NCBI RefSeq assembly: GCF_003284965.1
Contig: NZ_QMEW01000032.1
Span: forward strand, 1 to 62,647
Direction: 5' to 3'
DNA: 62,647 nt
Source of the DNA: Mycolicibacterium sp. GF69
GTDB taxonomy: Bacteria; Actinomycetota; Actinomycetes; Mycobacteriales; Mycobacteriaceae
The notes under the pieces are model-generated. The model did no database searches, was not told the DNA's origin, and was given only the letters and a program-made list of their open reading frames with translations. Positions 7,756-16,805 of this stretch are shown here, piece after piece; within the stretch, counting starts at the first letter, position 1, and each line of letters begins with the position of its first letter. A program made the translations under genes and the position numbers.

Positions 7756-9213
7756 ATGGCACAGCAGCGCGGAGTGAAGGTCGCGATCGTCGGCGCCGGA
7801 ATGTCGGGCATTTGCATGGCCGCCAAGCTGCAGGACGCGGGTATCGGCGACTGGGTCATCTACGAGGCGGCCGACGACGTCGGCGGAACCTGGCGGGACA
7901 ACACCTACCCCGGGCTGACGTGTGACGTGCCGTCGCGCTTCTACTCGTATTCGTTCCGGTTGAATCCCGAGTGGTCACATGTGTACTCGCCGGGCGGCGA
8001 GATCCAGTCGTATTTCCGCCAGGTCGCTATCGAGCGAAACATGCTGCCCCACATTAGGTTCGGTACCCCGGTCGAGTCGGCGCGCTTCGAAAACGGACAT
8101 TGGGTGGTCACCACTGCCGACGGAGACGAGCGGTTCGACGTGTTGATCACAGCCACCGGGGTGCTGCGAATTCCACGTTATCCCGACATCCCGGGTCTGA
8201 CCACATTCGCCGGGCCATGTTTTCACTCGGCCCGTTGGGATCACTCGGTTCCGCTGCACGACAAGCGGGTCGGTTTGATCGGCACCGGGTCGACGGGCGT
8301 GCAGATAACCGCCGAGCTCGGCGGTAAGGTACGCGAACTCACCGTTTTCCAGCGCACGCCGCAGTGGGTTTTCCCGAGTCCGAACCCCCGCTATACGAAG
8401 CTCGGCAAGATGCTGCTGCGTCGTTGGCCGAAGCTCTGTATGGTCGGATACCGGTTCTGGCAGAACGCTTTCGAAGGCTTTCCGGCCCGCGCGGTCGTCG
8501 AACCCGGCTGGCAAAGACGGCTGATGGTGGCCATGTGCCGGACGAACCTGCGTCTGTCGGTGCGAGATCCAATGCTTCGCCGCAAGCTCACCCCTGACTA
8601 TCACCCGATGTGCAAACGCCAGGTCTTCGCCGGCCACTACTACCGCGCGCTGCAGAAGCCCGGGGTCCGGGTCGTGACCGAGGTCATCGACCACATCGAC
8701 GCGACCGCTGTCGTCACCGCGGACGGGACGCGCCACGAGCTGGACGTGCTGGTGTTGGCGACCGGGTTCGACGCCCACGCCTACGTCCATCCGATGACGG
8801 TGGTCGGCGAGCGGGGGCTGACGCTCGAGGAAGCCTGGGCCGCGGGCCCGCACGCCTACCGGTCGGTGGCGGTGCCGGGGTTCCCGAACATGTTCATGCT
8901 CATCGGACCGCATTCCCCGATCGGCAACCAGTCGCTGGTGATCATCGCCGAGACCCAGGCCGACTATGTGCTGGCGTGGCTGGACCACATCCGCGAAGGT
9001 CGCGTCGCCACGGCCGAGCCGACGGATGTGGCGACCAAGGAATATAACGAGGACATGAAAGCCGCTATGCCGCAGACGGTTTGGGTGACGGGTTGCAACA
9101 GCTGGTACCTCGGTAAAGATGGACTGCCCGAACTCTTCCCGTGGCGTCCTTCGCGGCATCGGGAGTTGCTGGCCAGGCCGGACGTCGCCGACTTTGACGT
9201 TCGCCCCGCCTGA
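7756..9213 (+). CDS. Flavin-containing / Baeyer-Villiger-type monooxygenase
   Basis: 485 residues. An N-terminal FAD Rossmann motif VGAGMSG (12-18) is followed by GGTWRDNTYPGLTCD, the type I Baeyer-Villiger fingerprint FAGPCFHSARWD, a second Rossmann motif IGTGSTGVQ for NADPH, and the late ATGFDAHAYVHP segment. It should oxidise a ketone or heteroatom with NADPH and O2; the substrate is unknown. ATG 7756 has an AAGGGGG ribosome site; the frame is also open upstream to 7669. It sits between cobG and cobN, where M. tuberculosis has the mazEF7 pair, so it is an accessory insertion in the cob locus. Confidence 0.9.
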   Translation: MAQQRGVKVAIVGAGMSGICMAAKLQDAGIGDWVIYEAADDVGGTWRDNTYPGLTCDVPSRFYSYSFRLNPEWSHVYSPGGEIQSYFRQVAIERNMLPHIRFGTPVESARFENGHWVVTTADGDERFDVLITATGVLRIPRYPDIPGLTTFAGPCFHSARWDHSVPLHDKRVGLIGTGSTGVQITAELGGKVRELTVFQRTPQWVFPSPNPRYTKLGKMLLRRWPKLCMVGYRFWQNAFEGFPARAVVEPGWQRRLMVAMCRTNLRLSVRDPMLRRKLTPDYHPMCKRQVFAGHYYRALQKPGVRVVTEVIDHIDATAVVTADGTRHELDVLVLATGFDAHAYVHPMTVVGERGLTLEEAWAAGPHAYRSVAVPGFPNMFMLIGPHSPIGNQSLVIIAETQADYVLAWLDHIREGRVATAEPTDVATKEYNEDMKAAMPQTVWVTGCNSWYLGKDGLPELFPWRPSRHRELLARPDVADFDVRPA

Positions 9214-9222
9214 AGGTGTGAT

Positions 9223-9254
9223 CACGGACACACTAGAGCCTCTAGTGATCCGTG
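9223..9254. terminator. Stem-loop after the monooxygenase gene
   Basis: Stem CACGGA (9223-9228) pairs with TCCGTG (9249-9254) and CACTAGA (9231-9237) with TCTAGTG (9241-9247). The loop is 3 nt and there is a small internal bulge. It begins 9 bp after the stop codon and has no T-run. It may be a terminator, although an operator role for the following micro-gene cannot be excluded. Confidence 0.55.
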
Positions 9255-9301
9255 CCACACAAGTCGGTCGCATACCGTCGCTGACGTCGTAAGTTCCGGA
9301 T

Positions 9302-9321
9302 TACTGCACGTGTGTGCAGTA
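9302..9321. promoter_or_regulatory. Perfect palindromic operator candidate
   Basis: Arms TACTGCAC (9302-9309) and GTGCAGTA (9314-9321) with a 4-bp spacer GTGT. It ends 23 bp before the ATG of a 33-residue ORF, a typical position for a dimeric repressor site such as TetR or GntR type. No cognate regulator is adjacent. Confidence 0.45.
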
Positions 9322-9344
9322 GATGATGTCAGGAAGGAACGACG

Positions 9345-9446
9345 ATGTTCGAACTCATCGTTTTCGCTGTTCTTTTGGTAGTGCTGCTGGCTGCGCTCGG
9401 GCTGCCCTATCCGCAGAGCACCTACGGCCGCTGGAACCGCCGCTGA
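9345..9446 (+). CDS. Predicted 33-residue single-span membrane micro-protein
   Basis: ATG at 9345 follows an AGGAAGGAA ribosome site at good spacing. The product is one hydrophobic helix (FELIVFAVLLVVLLAALGL, about residues 2-20), then LPYPQSTYGRWNRR with a basic end, and stop at 9444. This is the expected layout of a small inner-membrane protein with its C-terminus inside. It lies just downstream of a perfect palindrome and upstream of cobN. No function can be given. Confidence 0.5.
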   Translation: MFELIVFAVLLVVLLAALGLPYPQSTYGRWNRR

Positions 9447-9581
9447 CCGCCACTTGCATCTACCTCCTGCTGTCGTCGTAGCGCGGCGTGTCGTGGGCAG
9501 GCGCGCACATCCCCTACTTGCGTGTGGGCCCACGCCGAACGGGGGTCCGGAGAAAACCGGCGCGTGCGGTAGTAATGGGGG

Positions 9582-12500
9582 GTGCCGGATCCAGCCGTAC
9601 TGCTCCTGTCCACCTCTGACACCGACCTGATCACCGCACGGTCCAGCGGTGCGCGGTACCGGTGGGCCAACCCGTCGCGACTCGTCGACGGCGAACTCGG
9701 CGATCTGTTGCGCGACGCCGACATCGTGGTCGTGCGCATCCTCGGCGGGTACCGGGCATGGCAGGACGGTATCGACGAGGTCGTCGCCAGCGGCGTGCCC
9801 GCGGTCGTCGTCAGCGGTGAACAGGCACCCGATGCGGAGTTGATGGGCCACTCGACCACGCCCGCCGGCGTTGCACTGCAGTCGCACGTCTACCTGGCCC
9901 AGGGCGGAGTCGGCAATCTGCGGCAACTGCATGCGTTTCTCTGCGACACGCTGCTGATGACCGGCTTCGGCTTCGCCCCGCCGGAGAACACGCCGAACTG
10001 GGGCGTCGTGCCCCGCGACAGCGGCAATGACGACGGTCCTACCGTGGCGGTGCTGTACTACCGCGCACAGCATCTCGCGGGCAACACCGCCTACGTCGAG
10101 GCCCTGTGCGATGCCATCGAGGACGCCGGTGGCGCGGCGCTGCCCGTCTTCTGCGCATCACTGCGCACCGCTGACGCGGACCTGCTCGACCTGCTCGGCA
10201 CCGCCGACGCGCTCGTCACCACCGTCCTGGCGGCGGGCGGCGCCACCCCGTCGACGGCGGCGGCCGGAGGTGCCGATGACACCTGGAACGTCGCACACCT
10301 GGCCGCACTCGACGTCCCGATCCTGCAGGGGTTGTGTCTGACGAGTCCGCGCGCGCAGTGGCAGAGCAACGACGACGGACTCTCGCCGCTTGACGTCGCG
10401 ACGCAGGTCGCGGTGCCCGAATTCGACGGGCGCATCATCACGGTGCCGTTCTCGTTCAAAGAGATAGACGACGAGGGGCTCACTTCTTACGTGCCCGACG
10501 TCGAGCGCTGCGCACGTGTCGCCGGTCTGGCTGTGCGGCACGCGCGGCTGCGCGCCATCCCCGTGGCGGACAAGCGGATCGCGGTGGTGTTCTCCGCCTA
10601 TCCGACCAAGCATGCCCGCATCGGCAACGCCGTCGGCCTGGACACCCCGGCCAGCGCCGTCGCACTGCTGCGCGCGATGCGCGAACACGGGTACCGGGTC
10701 GACGACGCAGACGGGGCCGACATCCCCGGTGTCGCATCCGGCGACGGGGACGCGCTCATCCACGCGCTGATCGAGCGCGGCGGCCAGGACCCCGACTGGC
10801 TGACGGAGGGACAACTCGAAGGCAATCCGATTCGGGTGTCCGCCAAGGCCTATCGCGAGTGGTTCGCCACGTTGCCCGCGGAGTTGACCGATGCGATCGT
10901 CGAGCACTGGGGCCCGCCGCCGGGGGAGATGTTCGTCGACCGCAGCGCGGACCCCGACGGTGAGATCGTTATCGCGGCACTGCAGGCGGGCAACGTCGTG
11001 CTGATGGTGCAGCCACCGCGCGGGTTCGGTGAGAACCCGGTCGCCATCTACCACGACCCGGATCTGCCGCCCAGCCACCACTATCTGGCCGCGTACCGGT
11101 GGATCGAGTCGGTGTTCGGTGCGGACGCCGTGGTACACCTCGGCAAGCACGGCAACCTGGAGTGGCTGCCGGGCAAGACTCTGGGCATGTCGGCAGGTTG
11201 CGGTTCCGACGCAGCACTCGGCAATCTGCCCTTGATCTACCCGTTCCTGGTCAACGATCCGGGGGAGGGCACACAGGCCAAGCGCCGTGCGCATGCCACC
11301 CTCGTCGACCACCTCATTCCGCCGATGGCGCGCGCCGAGTCCTACGGTGACATCGCGCGTCTCGAGCAACTTCTCGACGAGCACGCCAATGTCTCTGCAC
11401 TGGACCCCGGCAAGCTGCCCGCGATCCGCCAGCAGATCTGGACGCTGATGCGCGCGGCGAAAATGGATCACGATCTGGGCCTGGCGGAACGGCCGGAGGA
11501 GGATTCGTTCGACGACATGCTCCTGCACGTCGACGGCTGGCTGTGCGAGATCAAGGACGTCCAGATCCGCGACGGGCTGCACATTCTGGGCGAGACCCCC
11601 ACCGGTGAGGACGAACTCGACCTGGTACTCGCCGTGCTGCGGGCCCGGCAACTGTTCGGCGGGGAGCAGACGGTACCGGGTCTGCGGCAGGCGCTCGGTC
11701 TGAAGGAGAACGGCGAGGATGAGCGCACCGCCGTCGACGCAGCCGAGGCGCAGGCCCGCGAACTTGTTGCCGCACTGCAGAATTGCGGCTGGAATGCCGA
11801 TGCGGTCGACACCCTGACCGACAATGCCGACGTCGCTGCGGTACTCCGGTTCGCCGCCGCCGAAGTGGTGCCCAGGTTGGCAGGCACGGCGGAGGAGATC
11901 ACCCAGATCCTGCGGGCGCTCGACGGGCACTTCATCGCGTCCGGCCCGTCGGGCTCGCCACTGCGCGGCCTGGTCAACGTGCTGCCCACCGGGCGCAACT
12001 TCTACGCCGTGGATCCTCGCGCGGTACCATCGAGGCTGGCCTGGGAAACCGGTGTGGCACTGGCTGATTCGCTGCTCACCCGGTACCGCACCGATCACGG
12101 CCGCTGGCCGGAATCGGTCGGGCTGTCGGTATGGGGCACCTCGGCCATGCGCACCTCCGGCGACGACATCGCCGAAGTGCTTGCGCTGCTGGGTGTCCAG
12201 CCGGTGTGGGACGAGGCATCGCGACGGGTCGTCGACCTCGAACCGATCGCGCTGGCCGACCTCGGCAGGCCGCGCATCGACGTCACCGTGCGTATCTCAG
12301 GGTTCTTCCGTGACGCCTTCCCACACGTCGTCACGATGCTCGACGACGCCGTCGCGCTGGTCGCCGGTCTCGACGAAGCCGACGAGGACAACTACGTCCG
12401 CGCGCACGCACAAGCCGACCTCACCGAGCACGGCGACGAACGTCGTTCCACCACACGGATCTTCGGTTCCAAGCCAGGGACCTACGGCGCCGGTCTGCTC

Positions 12501-13169
12501 CAGCTGATCGACAGCCGTAACTGGCGCGACGACGCCGACCTGGCCGAGGTGTACACCGCGTGGGGCGGGTTCGCCTACGGCCGAGGGCTGGACGGCGCAC
12601 CGGCGGCCGACGATATGAGTCGGCAGTACCGCCGGATCGCCGTGGCGGCCAAGAACACCGACACCCGCGAACACGACATCGCCGATTCCGACGACTACTT
12701 CCAGTACCACGGCGGCATGATCGCCACCGTGCGGGCGCTGACCGGCAAAGACCCCGCCGCCTACATCGGTGACAACACCCGTCCCGACGCCGTGCGGACC
12801 CGCACGCTGAGCGAGGAGACCACCCGCGTGTTCCGTGCCCGCGTGGTCAACCCGCGCTGGATCAACGCGATGCGCAGGCACGGCTACAAGGGCGCGTTCG
12901 AGATGGCCGCGACCGTCGACTACCTGTTCGGCTACGACGCCACCGCCGGCGTCATGGCCGACTGGATGTATGAGCGGCTCTCGGCGGAGTACGTCCTCGA
13001 CGACGAGAACCGCAAGTTCATGGCCGAGTCCAACCCGTGGGCCCTGCACGGCATGGCCGAGCGACTGTTGGAGGCCGCCGAGCGCGGCATGTGGGCCGCA
13101 CCCGAAAAAGCCACCGTCGACGGACTGCGTCAGGTTCTACTGGAGACCGAAGGCGACCTGGAGGGCTAA
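9582..13169 (+). CDS. cobN: Aerobic cobaltochelatase large subunit CobN
   Basis: 1195 residues, essentially the length of M. tuberculosis CobN (1194). The start VLLLSTSDTDLITARSS and RYRWANPSRL match mycobacterial CobN. The central HLGKHGNLEWLPGK and later GSKPGTYGAG are family signatures. CobN, with CobS and CobT (not in this window), inserts Co2+ into hydrogenobyrinate a,c-diamide using ATP. It starts at GTG 9582 after a G-rich ribosome site. It is followed 9 bp later by two PPOX-fold genes, in the same order as Rv2062c-Rv2061c. Confidence 0.97.
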   Translation: MPDPAVLLLSTSDTDLITARSSGARYRWANPSRLVDGELGDLLRDADIVVVRILGGYRAWQDGIDEVVASGVPAVVVSGEQAPDAELMGHSTTPAGVALQSHVYLAQGGVGNLRQLHAFLCDTLLMTGFGFAPPENTPNWGVVPRDSGNDDGPTVAVLYYRAQHLAGNTAYVEALCDAIEDAGGAALPVFCASLRTADADLLDLLGTADALVTTVLAAGGATPSTAAAGGADDTWNVAHLAALDVPILQGLCLTSPRAQWQSNDDGLSPLDVATQVAVPEFDGRIITVPFSFKEIDDEGLTSYVPDVERCARVAGLAVRHARLRAIPVADKRIAVVFSAYPTKHARIGNAVGLDTPASAVALLRAMREHGYRVDDADGADIPGVASGDGDALIHALIERGGQDPDWLTEGQLEGNPIRVSAKAYREWFATLPAELTDAIVEHWGPPPGEMFVDRSADPDGEIVIAALQAGNVVLMVQPPRGFGENPVAIYHDPDLPPSHHYLAAYRWIESVFGADAVVHLGKHGNLEWLPGKTLGMSAGCGSDAALGNLPLIYPFLVNDPGEGTQAKRRAHATLVDHLIPPMARAESYGDIARLEQLLDEHANVSALDPGKLPAIRQQIWTLMRAAKMDHDLGLAERPEEDSFDDMLLHVDGWLCEIKDVQIRDGLHILGETPTGEDELDLVLAVLRARQLFGGEQTVPGLRQALGLKENGEDERTAVDAAEAQARELVAALQNCGWNADAVDTLTDNADVAAVLRFAAAEVVPRLAGTAEEITQILRALDGHFIASGPSGSPLRGLVNVLPTGRNFYAVDPRAVPSRLAWETGVALADSLLTRYRTDHGRWPESVGLSVWGTSAMRTSGDDIAEVLALLGVQPVWDEASRRVVDLEPIALADLGRPRIDVTVRISGFFRDAFPHVVTMLDDAVALVAGLDEADEDNYVRAHAQADLTEHGDERRSTTRIFGSKPGTYGAGLLQLIDSRNWRDDADLAEVYTAWGGFAYGRGLDGAPAADDMSRQYRRIAVAAKNTDTREHDIADSDDYFQYHGGMIATVRALTGKDPAAYIGDNTRPDAVRTRTLSEETTRVFRARVVNPRWINAMRRHGYKGAFEMAATVDYLFGYDATAGVMADWMYERLSAEYVLDDENRKFMAESNPWALHGMAERLLEAAERGMWAAPEKATVDGLRQVLLETEGDLEG

Positions 13170-13178
13170 GTTGGTGGC

Positions 13179-13559
13179 GTGTCTGCCACCTTTGCCGACG
13201 TCGCGAAGTCCGAGTACATCCTGCTGACGACCTTCACCAAGGACGGCAGACCCAAGCCGACAGCGATCTGGGCGGTGCCCGACGGGGACGGCCTGATCGC
13301 CATCACGCAGGAGAAGTCGTGGAAGGTCAAGCGCATCCGCAACACCCCCCGGGTGACCATCGCACCGTGCGACATGCGCGGCAACCCGAAGGGTGAACCG
13401 GTCGAAGCCGTCGCCACTATCCTGGACAAGTCGGCCAACGGCGCGACCTACGACGCGCTCGGCAAGCGCTACGGCCTGCTCGGCAAGACGTTCAACGTTT
13501 TCTCGAAGCTGCGCGGGGGAATGACGAACAACGTGACCATCGAGATCAAGCCGGGATGA
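13179..13559 (+). CDS. PPOX-class F420-dependent oxidoreductase, Rv2061c-like (copy 1)
   Basis: 126 residues of the split-barrel flavin/F420-binding fold. YILLTTFTKDGRPKPTAIW is the first strand pair; WKVKRIRNTPRVTI and RGNPKGEPVEAVA follow. It starts at GTG 13179, 9 bp after cobN, and its TGA overlaps the ATG of a near-identical second copy. Rv2061c holds the same place in M. tuberculosis. The family uses F420H2 or other flavins to reduce varied substrates; the substrate is unknown. Confidence 0.88.
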   Translation: MSATFADVAKSEYILLTTFTKDGRPKPTAIWAVPDGDGLIAITQEKSWKVKRIRNTPRVTIAPCDMRGNPKGEPVEAVATILDKSANGATYDALGKRYGLLGKTFNVFSKLRGGMTNNVTIEIKPG

Positions 13560-13954
13560 CCATGGCCGACACCGAGGCCTTCGATGAGGTGGCCCGCTCG
13601 AAGTACATCCTGCTGACCACCTTCACCAAGGACGGCAGGCCCAAACCCACCCCGATCTGGGGTGCGCCCGACGGCGAACGCCTGCTCGTCATCACCGACG
13701 ACGGCTCGTGGAAGACCAAGCGCATCAACAACACCCCGCGAGTGACCATCCAGAAGTCCAGCGCGCTGGGCAAGCCCAGGGGCGAGCCGGTCGAAGCGGT
13801 CGCCCGGGTGCTGCCCAAAGATCACACCCGCAGCGTGTTCGACAAGGTCACCAAGCGCTACTGGTGGCACGCGTGGTGGTGGATCCCGCAGGCGCTCATC
13901 CGCGGCGGCATCGACAAGGTCCACATCGGGATCGAGATCAAGCCCGCGGTGTAG
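13556..13954 (+). CDS. PPOX-class F420-dependent oxidoreductase (copy 2, tandem paralogue)
   Basis: 132 residues, clearly a duplicate of the preceding gene. YILLTTFTKDGRPKPTPIW and WKTKRINNTPRVTI are shared with only a few changes, and GKPRGEPVEAVARVL corresponds to GNPKGEPVEAVATIL. The C-terminal third diverges and gains an aromatic stretch, RYWWHAWWWIPQA. The ATG overlaps the stop of copy 1, so both are coupled to cobN. Its 3' end overlaps the convergent hydrolase gene by 17 bp. Confidence 0.87.
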   Translation: MTMADTEAFDEVARSKYILLTTFTKDGRPKPTPIWGAPDGERLLVITDDGSWKTKRINNTPRVTIQKSSALGKPRGEPVEAVARVLPKDHTRSVFDKVTKRYWWHAWWWIPQALIRGGIDKVHIGIEIKPAV

Positions 13955-14645
13955 CCCGCAGGTGCTCGGCGAAGAAGGAGAACACCCTGGTCCAGGCGTC
14001 GTTCGCTGCCGTCTCGTGGTAGCCGAATCCCGTGACCCGCAGCAGCGGTTGACCCGGCAACCTGTTGGCGAAGCTGTGCCCGGCATCTGGATAGACCTTG
14101 ATGTCAGCCGCAATACCCTTGTCCTGAACGACTTTTCGGAGTCGGTCAGCTGCGCCGATACCGATCGGGTCGCGGCGGCCGAAGCTGGCGACGATCGGGC
14201 AGGCGCCCGTCAGCGCCTCGTCGAGCGGACGGGGCAGAGGCGTGCCGTAGAACGGCGCCGACGCACCGAAGCCCCTGGGCGACATCACCAGTGCGAACTG
14301 CCCGCCCATGCAGAACCCTGCGATGCCGACCGCACCTGTGCATTCCGGCAGGCCCAGCACATGATCACGGGCGGCGAGGATGTCGTCGAGAGCGCGGCCG
14401 CGTTTGGAAAGCAGTTCGCGGAACACCCGCGTGATACACCGGGCTCGCCCGCCGCGCGAGTACAGGTCGGGTGTGATCGCGAGATAACCCGCACCGGCGA
14501 TGCGCGCCGAGATGGCTTCCTTGTCGGGGCCGTAGCCGATCGCGTCGTGCACCACAACCACCGCAGGCCAGGGCCCGTCGCCACCTGGTGTGTCGAGTAA
14601 CGCGTCGATCGGTCCGTCCGGGGTGTCGAGCTTGATCGTCGTCAC
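13938..14645 (-). CDS. Dienelactone hydrolase family protein (Rv2054-like)
   Basis: 235 residues with an alpha/beta-hydrolase fold. The nucleophile is a cysteine in GFCMGGQFALV (near residue 115), as in dienelactone hydrolases, and the catalytic His is in DAGHSFANRLPG near residue 195. VVVVHDAIGYG near residue 35 is the oxyanion region. The family opens lactone or ester bonds. M. tuberculosis has an equivalent gene beside fxsA (Rv2054 and Rv2053c). The gene diverges from fxsA with a 48-bp gap. Confidence 0.88.
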   Translation of the reverse strand: MTTIKLDTPDGPIDALLDTPGGDGPWPAVVVVHDAIGYGPDKEAISARIAGAGYLAITPDLYSRGGRARCITRVFRELLSKRGRALDDILAARDHVLGLPECTGAVGIAGFCMGGQFALVMSPRGFGASAPFYGTPLPRPLDEALTGACPIVASFGRRDPIGIGAADRLRKVVQDKGIAADIKVYPDAGHSFANRLPGQPLLRVTGFGYHETAANDAWTRVFSFFAEHLRATPRA

Positions 14646-14693
14646 GTCGCCAATCTACGGAACCGGCGAGGCCGGTCCGTACGTTCAAGGCAT

Positions 14694-15218
14694 ATGCGGC
14701 TGTTTCTGCTCTACTTGCTCATCGAGATCGCGGTCGTGGTGGCCCTGGCGTCGACGATCGGCGTCGGCTGGACGCTGCTGCTTCTGGCCGCAACGTTCGC
14801 GCTGGGCGTCGCATTGGCCGGTTCGCAGGTCAGACGTCATATCGGCCGTTTACGCACAGGCCTGACGCCGTCGAACCTGCATGGTGCAGCCACGGACAGC
14901 GTGCTTGTCGCGCTCGGCACCGTGCTCGTCGTCATTCCGGGCTTGGCCAGTTCCGTCGTGGGTGCGCTGCTGCTGCTCCCGCCGACCAGGTCGGCGGGCC
15001 GTCCGCTGCTGGCCGCGCTGGCCGCGCGCCGAATGCCGCTGGTGACCGTGGGCGTCGCTGGCTGGGATGCGGCCACCAGACGCACCGAATACATCGACGG
15101 CGAGGTCGTCGACGTGGTCGACATGGAACCACCCGCCGTGGAGCGCGCAGTCCGGCCGAATCCACCCAGGCCCACGCCGCCGGGTCCCGCCGATGGGGGA
15201 CGTGAGAACCTCCCGTAG
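14694..15218 (+). CDS. fxsA: FxsA family membrane protein
   Basis: 174 residues. Two N-terminal membrane helices (about 1-22 and 24-45) enclose the family core, then ALAGSQVRRHIGRLRTG. A third hydrophobic stretch, VLVALGTVLVVIPGLASSVVG, and the LLLLPPTRS motif follow. The cytoplasmic tail is proline-rich. FxsA was named for relieving F-plasmid exclusion of phage T7 in E. coli; its normal role is unclear. The downstream amidohydrolase starts at the base right after this stop codon. Confidence 0.93.
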   Translation: MRLFLLYLLIEIAVVVALASTIGVGWTLLLLAATFALGVALAGSQVRRHIGRLRTGLTPSNLHGAATDSVLVALGTVLVVIPGLASSVVGALLLLPPTRSAGRPLLAALAARRMPLVTVGVAGWDAATRRTEYIDGEVVDVVDMEPPAVERAVRPNPPRPTPPGPADGGRENLP

Positions 15219-16805
15219 GTGACGACCCTTCTGCTCAATGGGCGGGTGCACAGCCCCGCCATGCCCGACGCCACGGCGCTGGCCGTGCGCGATGGCGTGA
15301 TCGCGTGGCTGGGCAGCGACGACGTGGGCCGCGGACAGTTCCCGGACGCGCAGGTCGTCGACCTCGACGGAGGATTCGTCGCGCCGGCGTTCGTCGACAG
15401 CCACATCCACCTCACCGCAACCGGGCTTTCGCTCTACGGGCTCGACCTGCGATCTGCCGTCTCGCTGACGCATTGCCTGGCGCTGGTCGGTGACTATGCC
15501 CGCGCCCATCCGGACGGTCTGATCTGGGCGCACGGGTGGGACGAGTCGAACTGGCCTGAACGCACCCCACCCAGCACCGCCGACGTCGACGCGGTCGTCG
15601 GGGACCGGCCCGCCTACCTGGCCCGGATCGACGCGCACTCGGCGGCGGCGTCCACCGCGCTGCGCAGGCTCAGCCCCGACCTTGCCGATGCGACGGGATT
15701 CGCCCCGCAAGGGCCGCTGACCGCCGACGCGCACCACCTGGTCCGCGCCGCCGCACGAGTCCGGTTGACCCCGGAACAGCGCAACCTCGCACGATCGGGC
15801 GCGCTGGACGCGGCGGCGGCGACCGGCATCGTCGCCGTGCACGAATGTGCTGGTCCGGACATCGGCGGGCTCGACGACTGGGATGAGATCCGAACCGTGC
15901 AGCACGGCGTGGAGGTCGTGGGGTACTGGGGCGAAGCGGTGACGACGGCCAGTCAGGCGCGCGCCCTGCTCGAACGCACCGGCGCCCGCGGACTGGCCGG
16001 CGACCTCTTCGTCGACGGCGCGCTCGGTTCGCGCACCGCCTGGCTGCAGCACCCCTACGTCGACGCGCCGGGCTGTTTCGGCAACACCTATCTGGAACCC
16101 GACGCCATCGCGGCTCATCTGCACGCATGCACCGACGCGGGGGTCACGGCCGGCTTCCACGTCATCGGCGACGCCGCCGTCGCCGCCGTGGTCGAGGCGT
16201 TCGAAGCCGTCGTCGAGACCTTCGGCGCCCCCGCCGTCGCCCGGTGCGGGCACCGGCTCGAACATCTGGAGATGGTCACCGAAGAGCAGGCGCGCCAGCT
16301 CGGCACCTGGGGCGTGCTCGCCAGCATGCAACCGAACTTCGACGCGCTCTGGGGCGGCGAGACAGGGATGTACGCCCAGCGCCTCGGGGCCGACCGAGCC
16401 AGATCGTTGAACCCGTTCGCGCTGTTAGCATCCCAAGGCGTGCCCCTCGCGTTCGGCTCAGACAGCCCGGTCACCGGTTTGGATCCGTGGGCGACGGTGC
16501 GGGCGGCGACGAATCATCAGACTCCGGGCAGTGCGCTGTCGGCGCGTGCGGCGTTCGCGGCGCTCACCCGCGGCGCCTGGCGGGCCGCCGGCGTGCGGGA
16601 CGGGCTCGCGGGCACGCTCGTTCCCGGCGCGCCGGCGTCGTACGCCGTCTGGGACGCCGACCAACTCGAGGTGAGCGCCCCGACCGACGCGGTGCAGCGC
16701 TGGTCGACCGACCAGCGGTCGCGTGTACCGCCGTTGCCGCGACTCGACGGTCCGTCGCCCCGGTGCCGGCAGACGGTCCACCGGGGTGTCGTCATCCATG
16801 GCTGA
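15219..16805 (+). CDS. Amidohydrolase family 3 (YtcJ-like) metal-dependent hydrolase
   Basis: 528 residues. The first metal site is SHIH with H62 and H64 in VDSHIHLTATG. DAHSAAAS, FHVIGDAAV and GHRLEHLEMV supply later ligands, and AFGSDSPVTGLDPW carries the catalytic aspartate, ending in the small beta domain. These enzymes hydrolyse amide or formamide bonds; the true substrate is unknown. The GTG start follows the fxsA stop with no gap, and its last 8 bp overlap lnt, giving the order fxsA-amidohydrolase-lnt-ppm1 also seen in M. tuberculosis (Rv2053c-Rv2051c). Confidence 0.9.
   Translation: MTTLLLNGRVHSPAMPDATALAVRDGVIAWLGSDDVGRGQFPDAQVVDLDGGFVAPAFVDSHIHLTATGLSLYGLDLRSAVSLTHCLALVGDYARAHPDGLIWAHGWDESNWPERTPPSTADVDAVVGDRPAYLARIDAHSAAASTALRRLSPDLADATGFAPQGPLTADAHHLVRAAARVRLTPEQRNLARSGALDAAAATGIVAVHECAGPDIGGLDDWDEIRTVQHGVEVVGYWGEAVTTASQARALLERTGARGLAGDLFVDGALGSRTAWLQHPYVDAPGCFGNTYLEPDAIAAHLHACTDAGVTAGFHVIGDAAVAAVVEAFEAVVETFGAPAVARCGHRLEHLEMVTEEQARQLGTWGVLASMQPNFDALWGGETGMYAQRLGADRARSLNPFALLASQGVPLAFGSDSPVTGLDPWATVRAATNHQTPGSALSARAAFAALTRGAWRAAGVRDGLAGTLVPGAPASYAVWDADQLEVSAPTDAVQRWSTDQRSRVPPLPRLDGPSPRCRQTVHRGVVIHG

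Noticed and set aside
9447..9581. Possible cobalamin riboswitch before cobN (also checked 7329-7463 before cobG)
   Set aside because: No B12-box-like sequence or multi-stem pattern could be found; only a short GTGGGCCCAC palindrome at 9524-9533.
10158..12098. Long minus-strand open frame (646 codons) opposite cobN
   Set aside because: It is antisense to a clear full-length cobN and its translation is rich in Arg, Gly, His and Gln with no domain; a GC-bias shadow.
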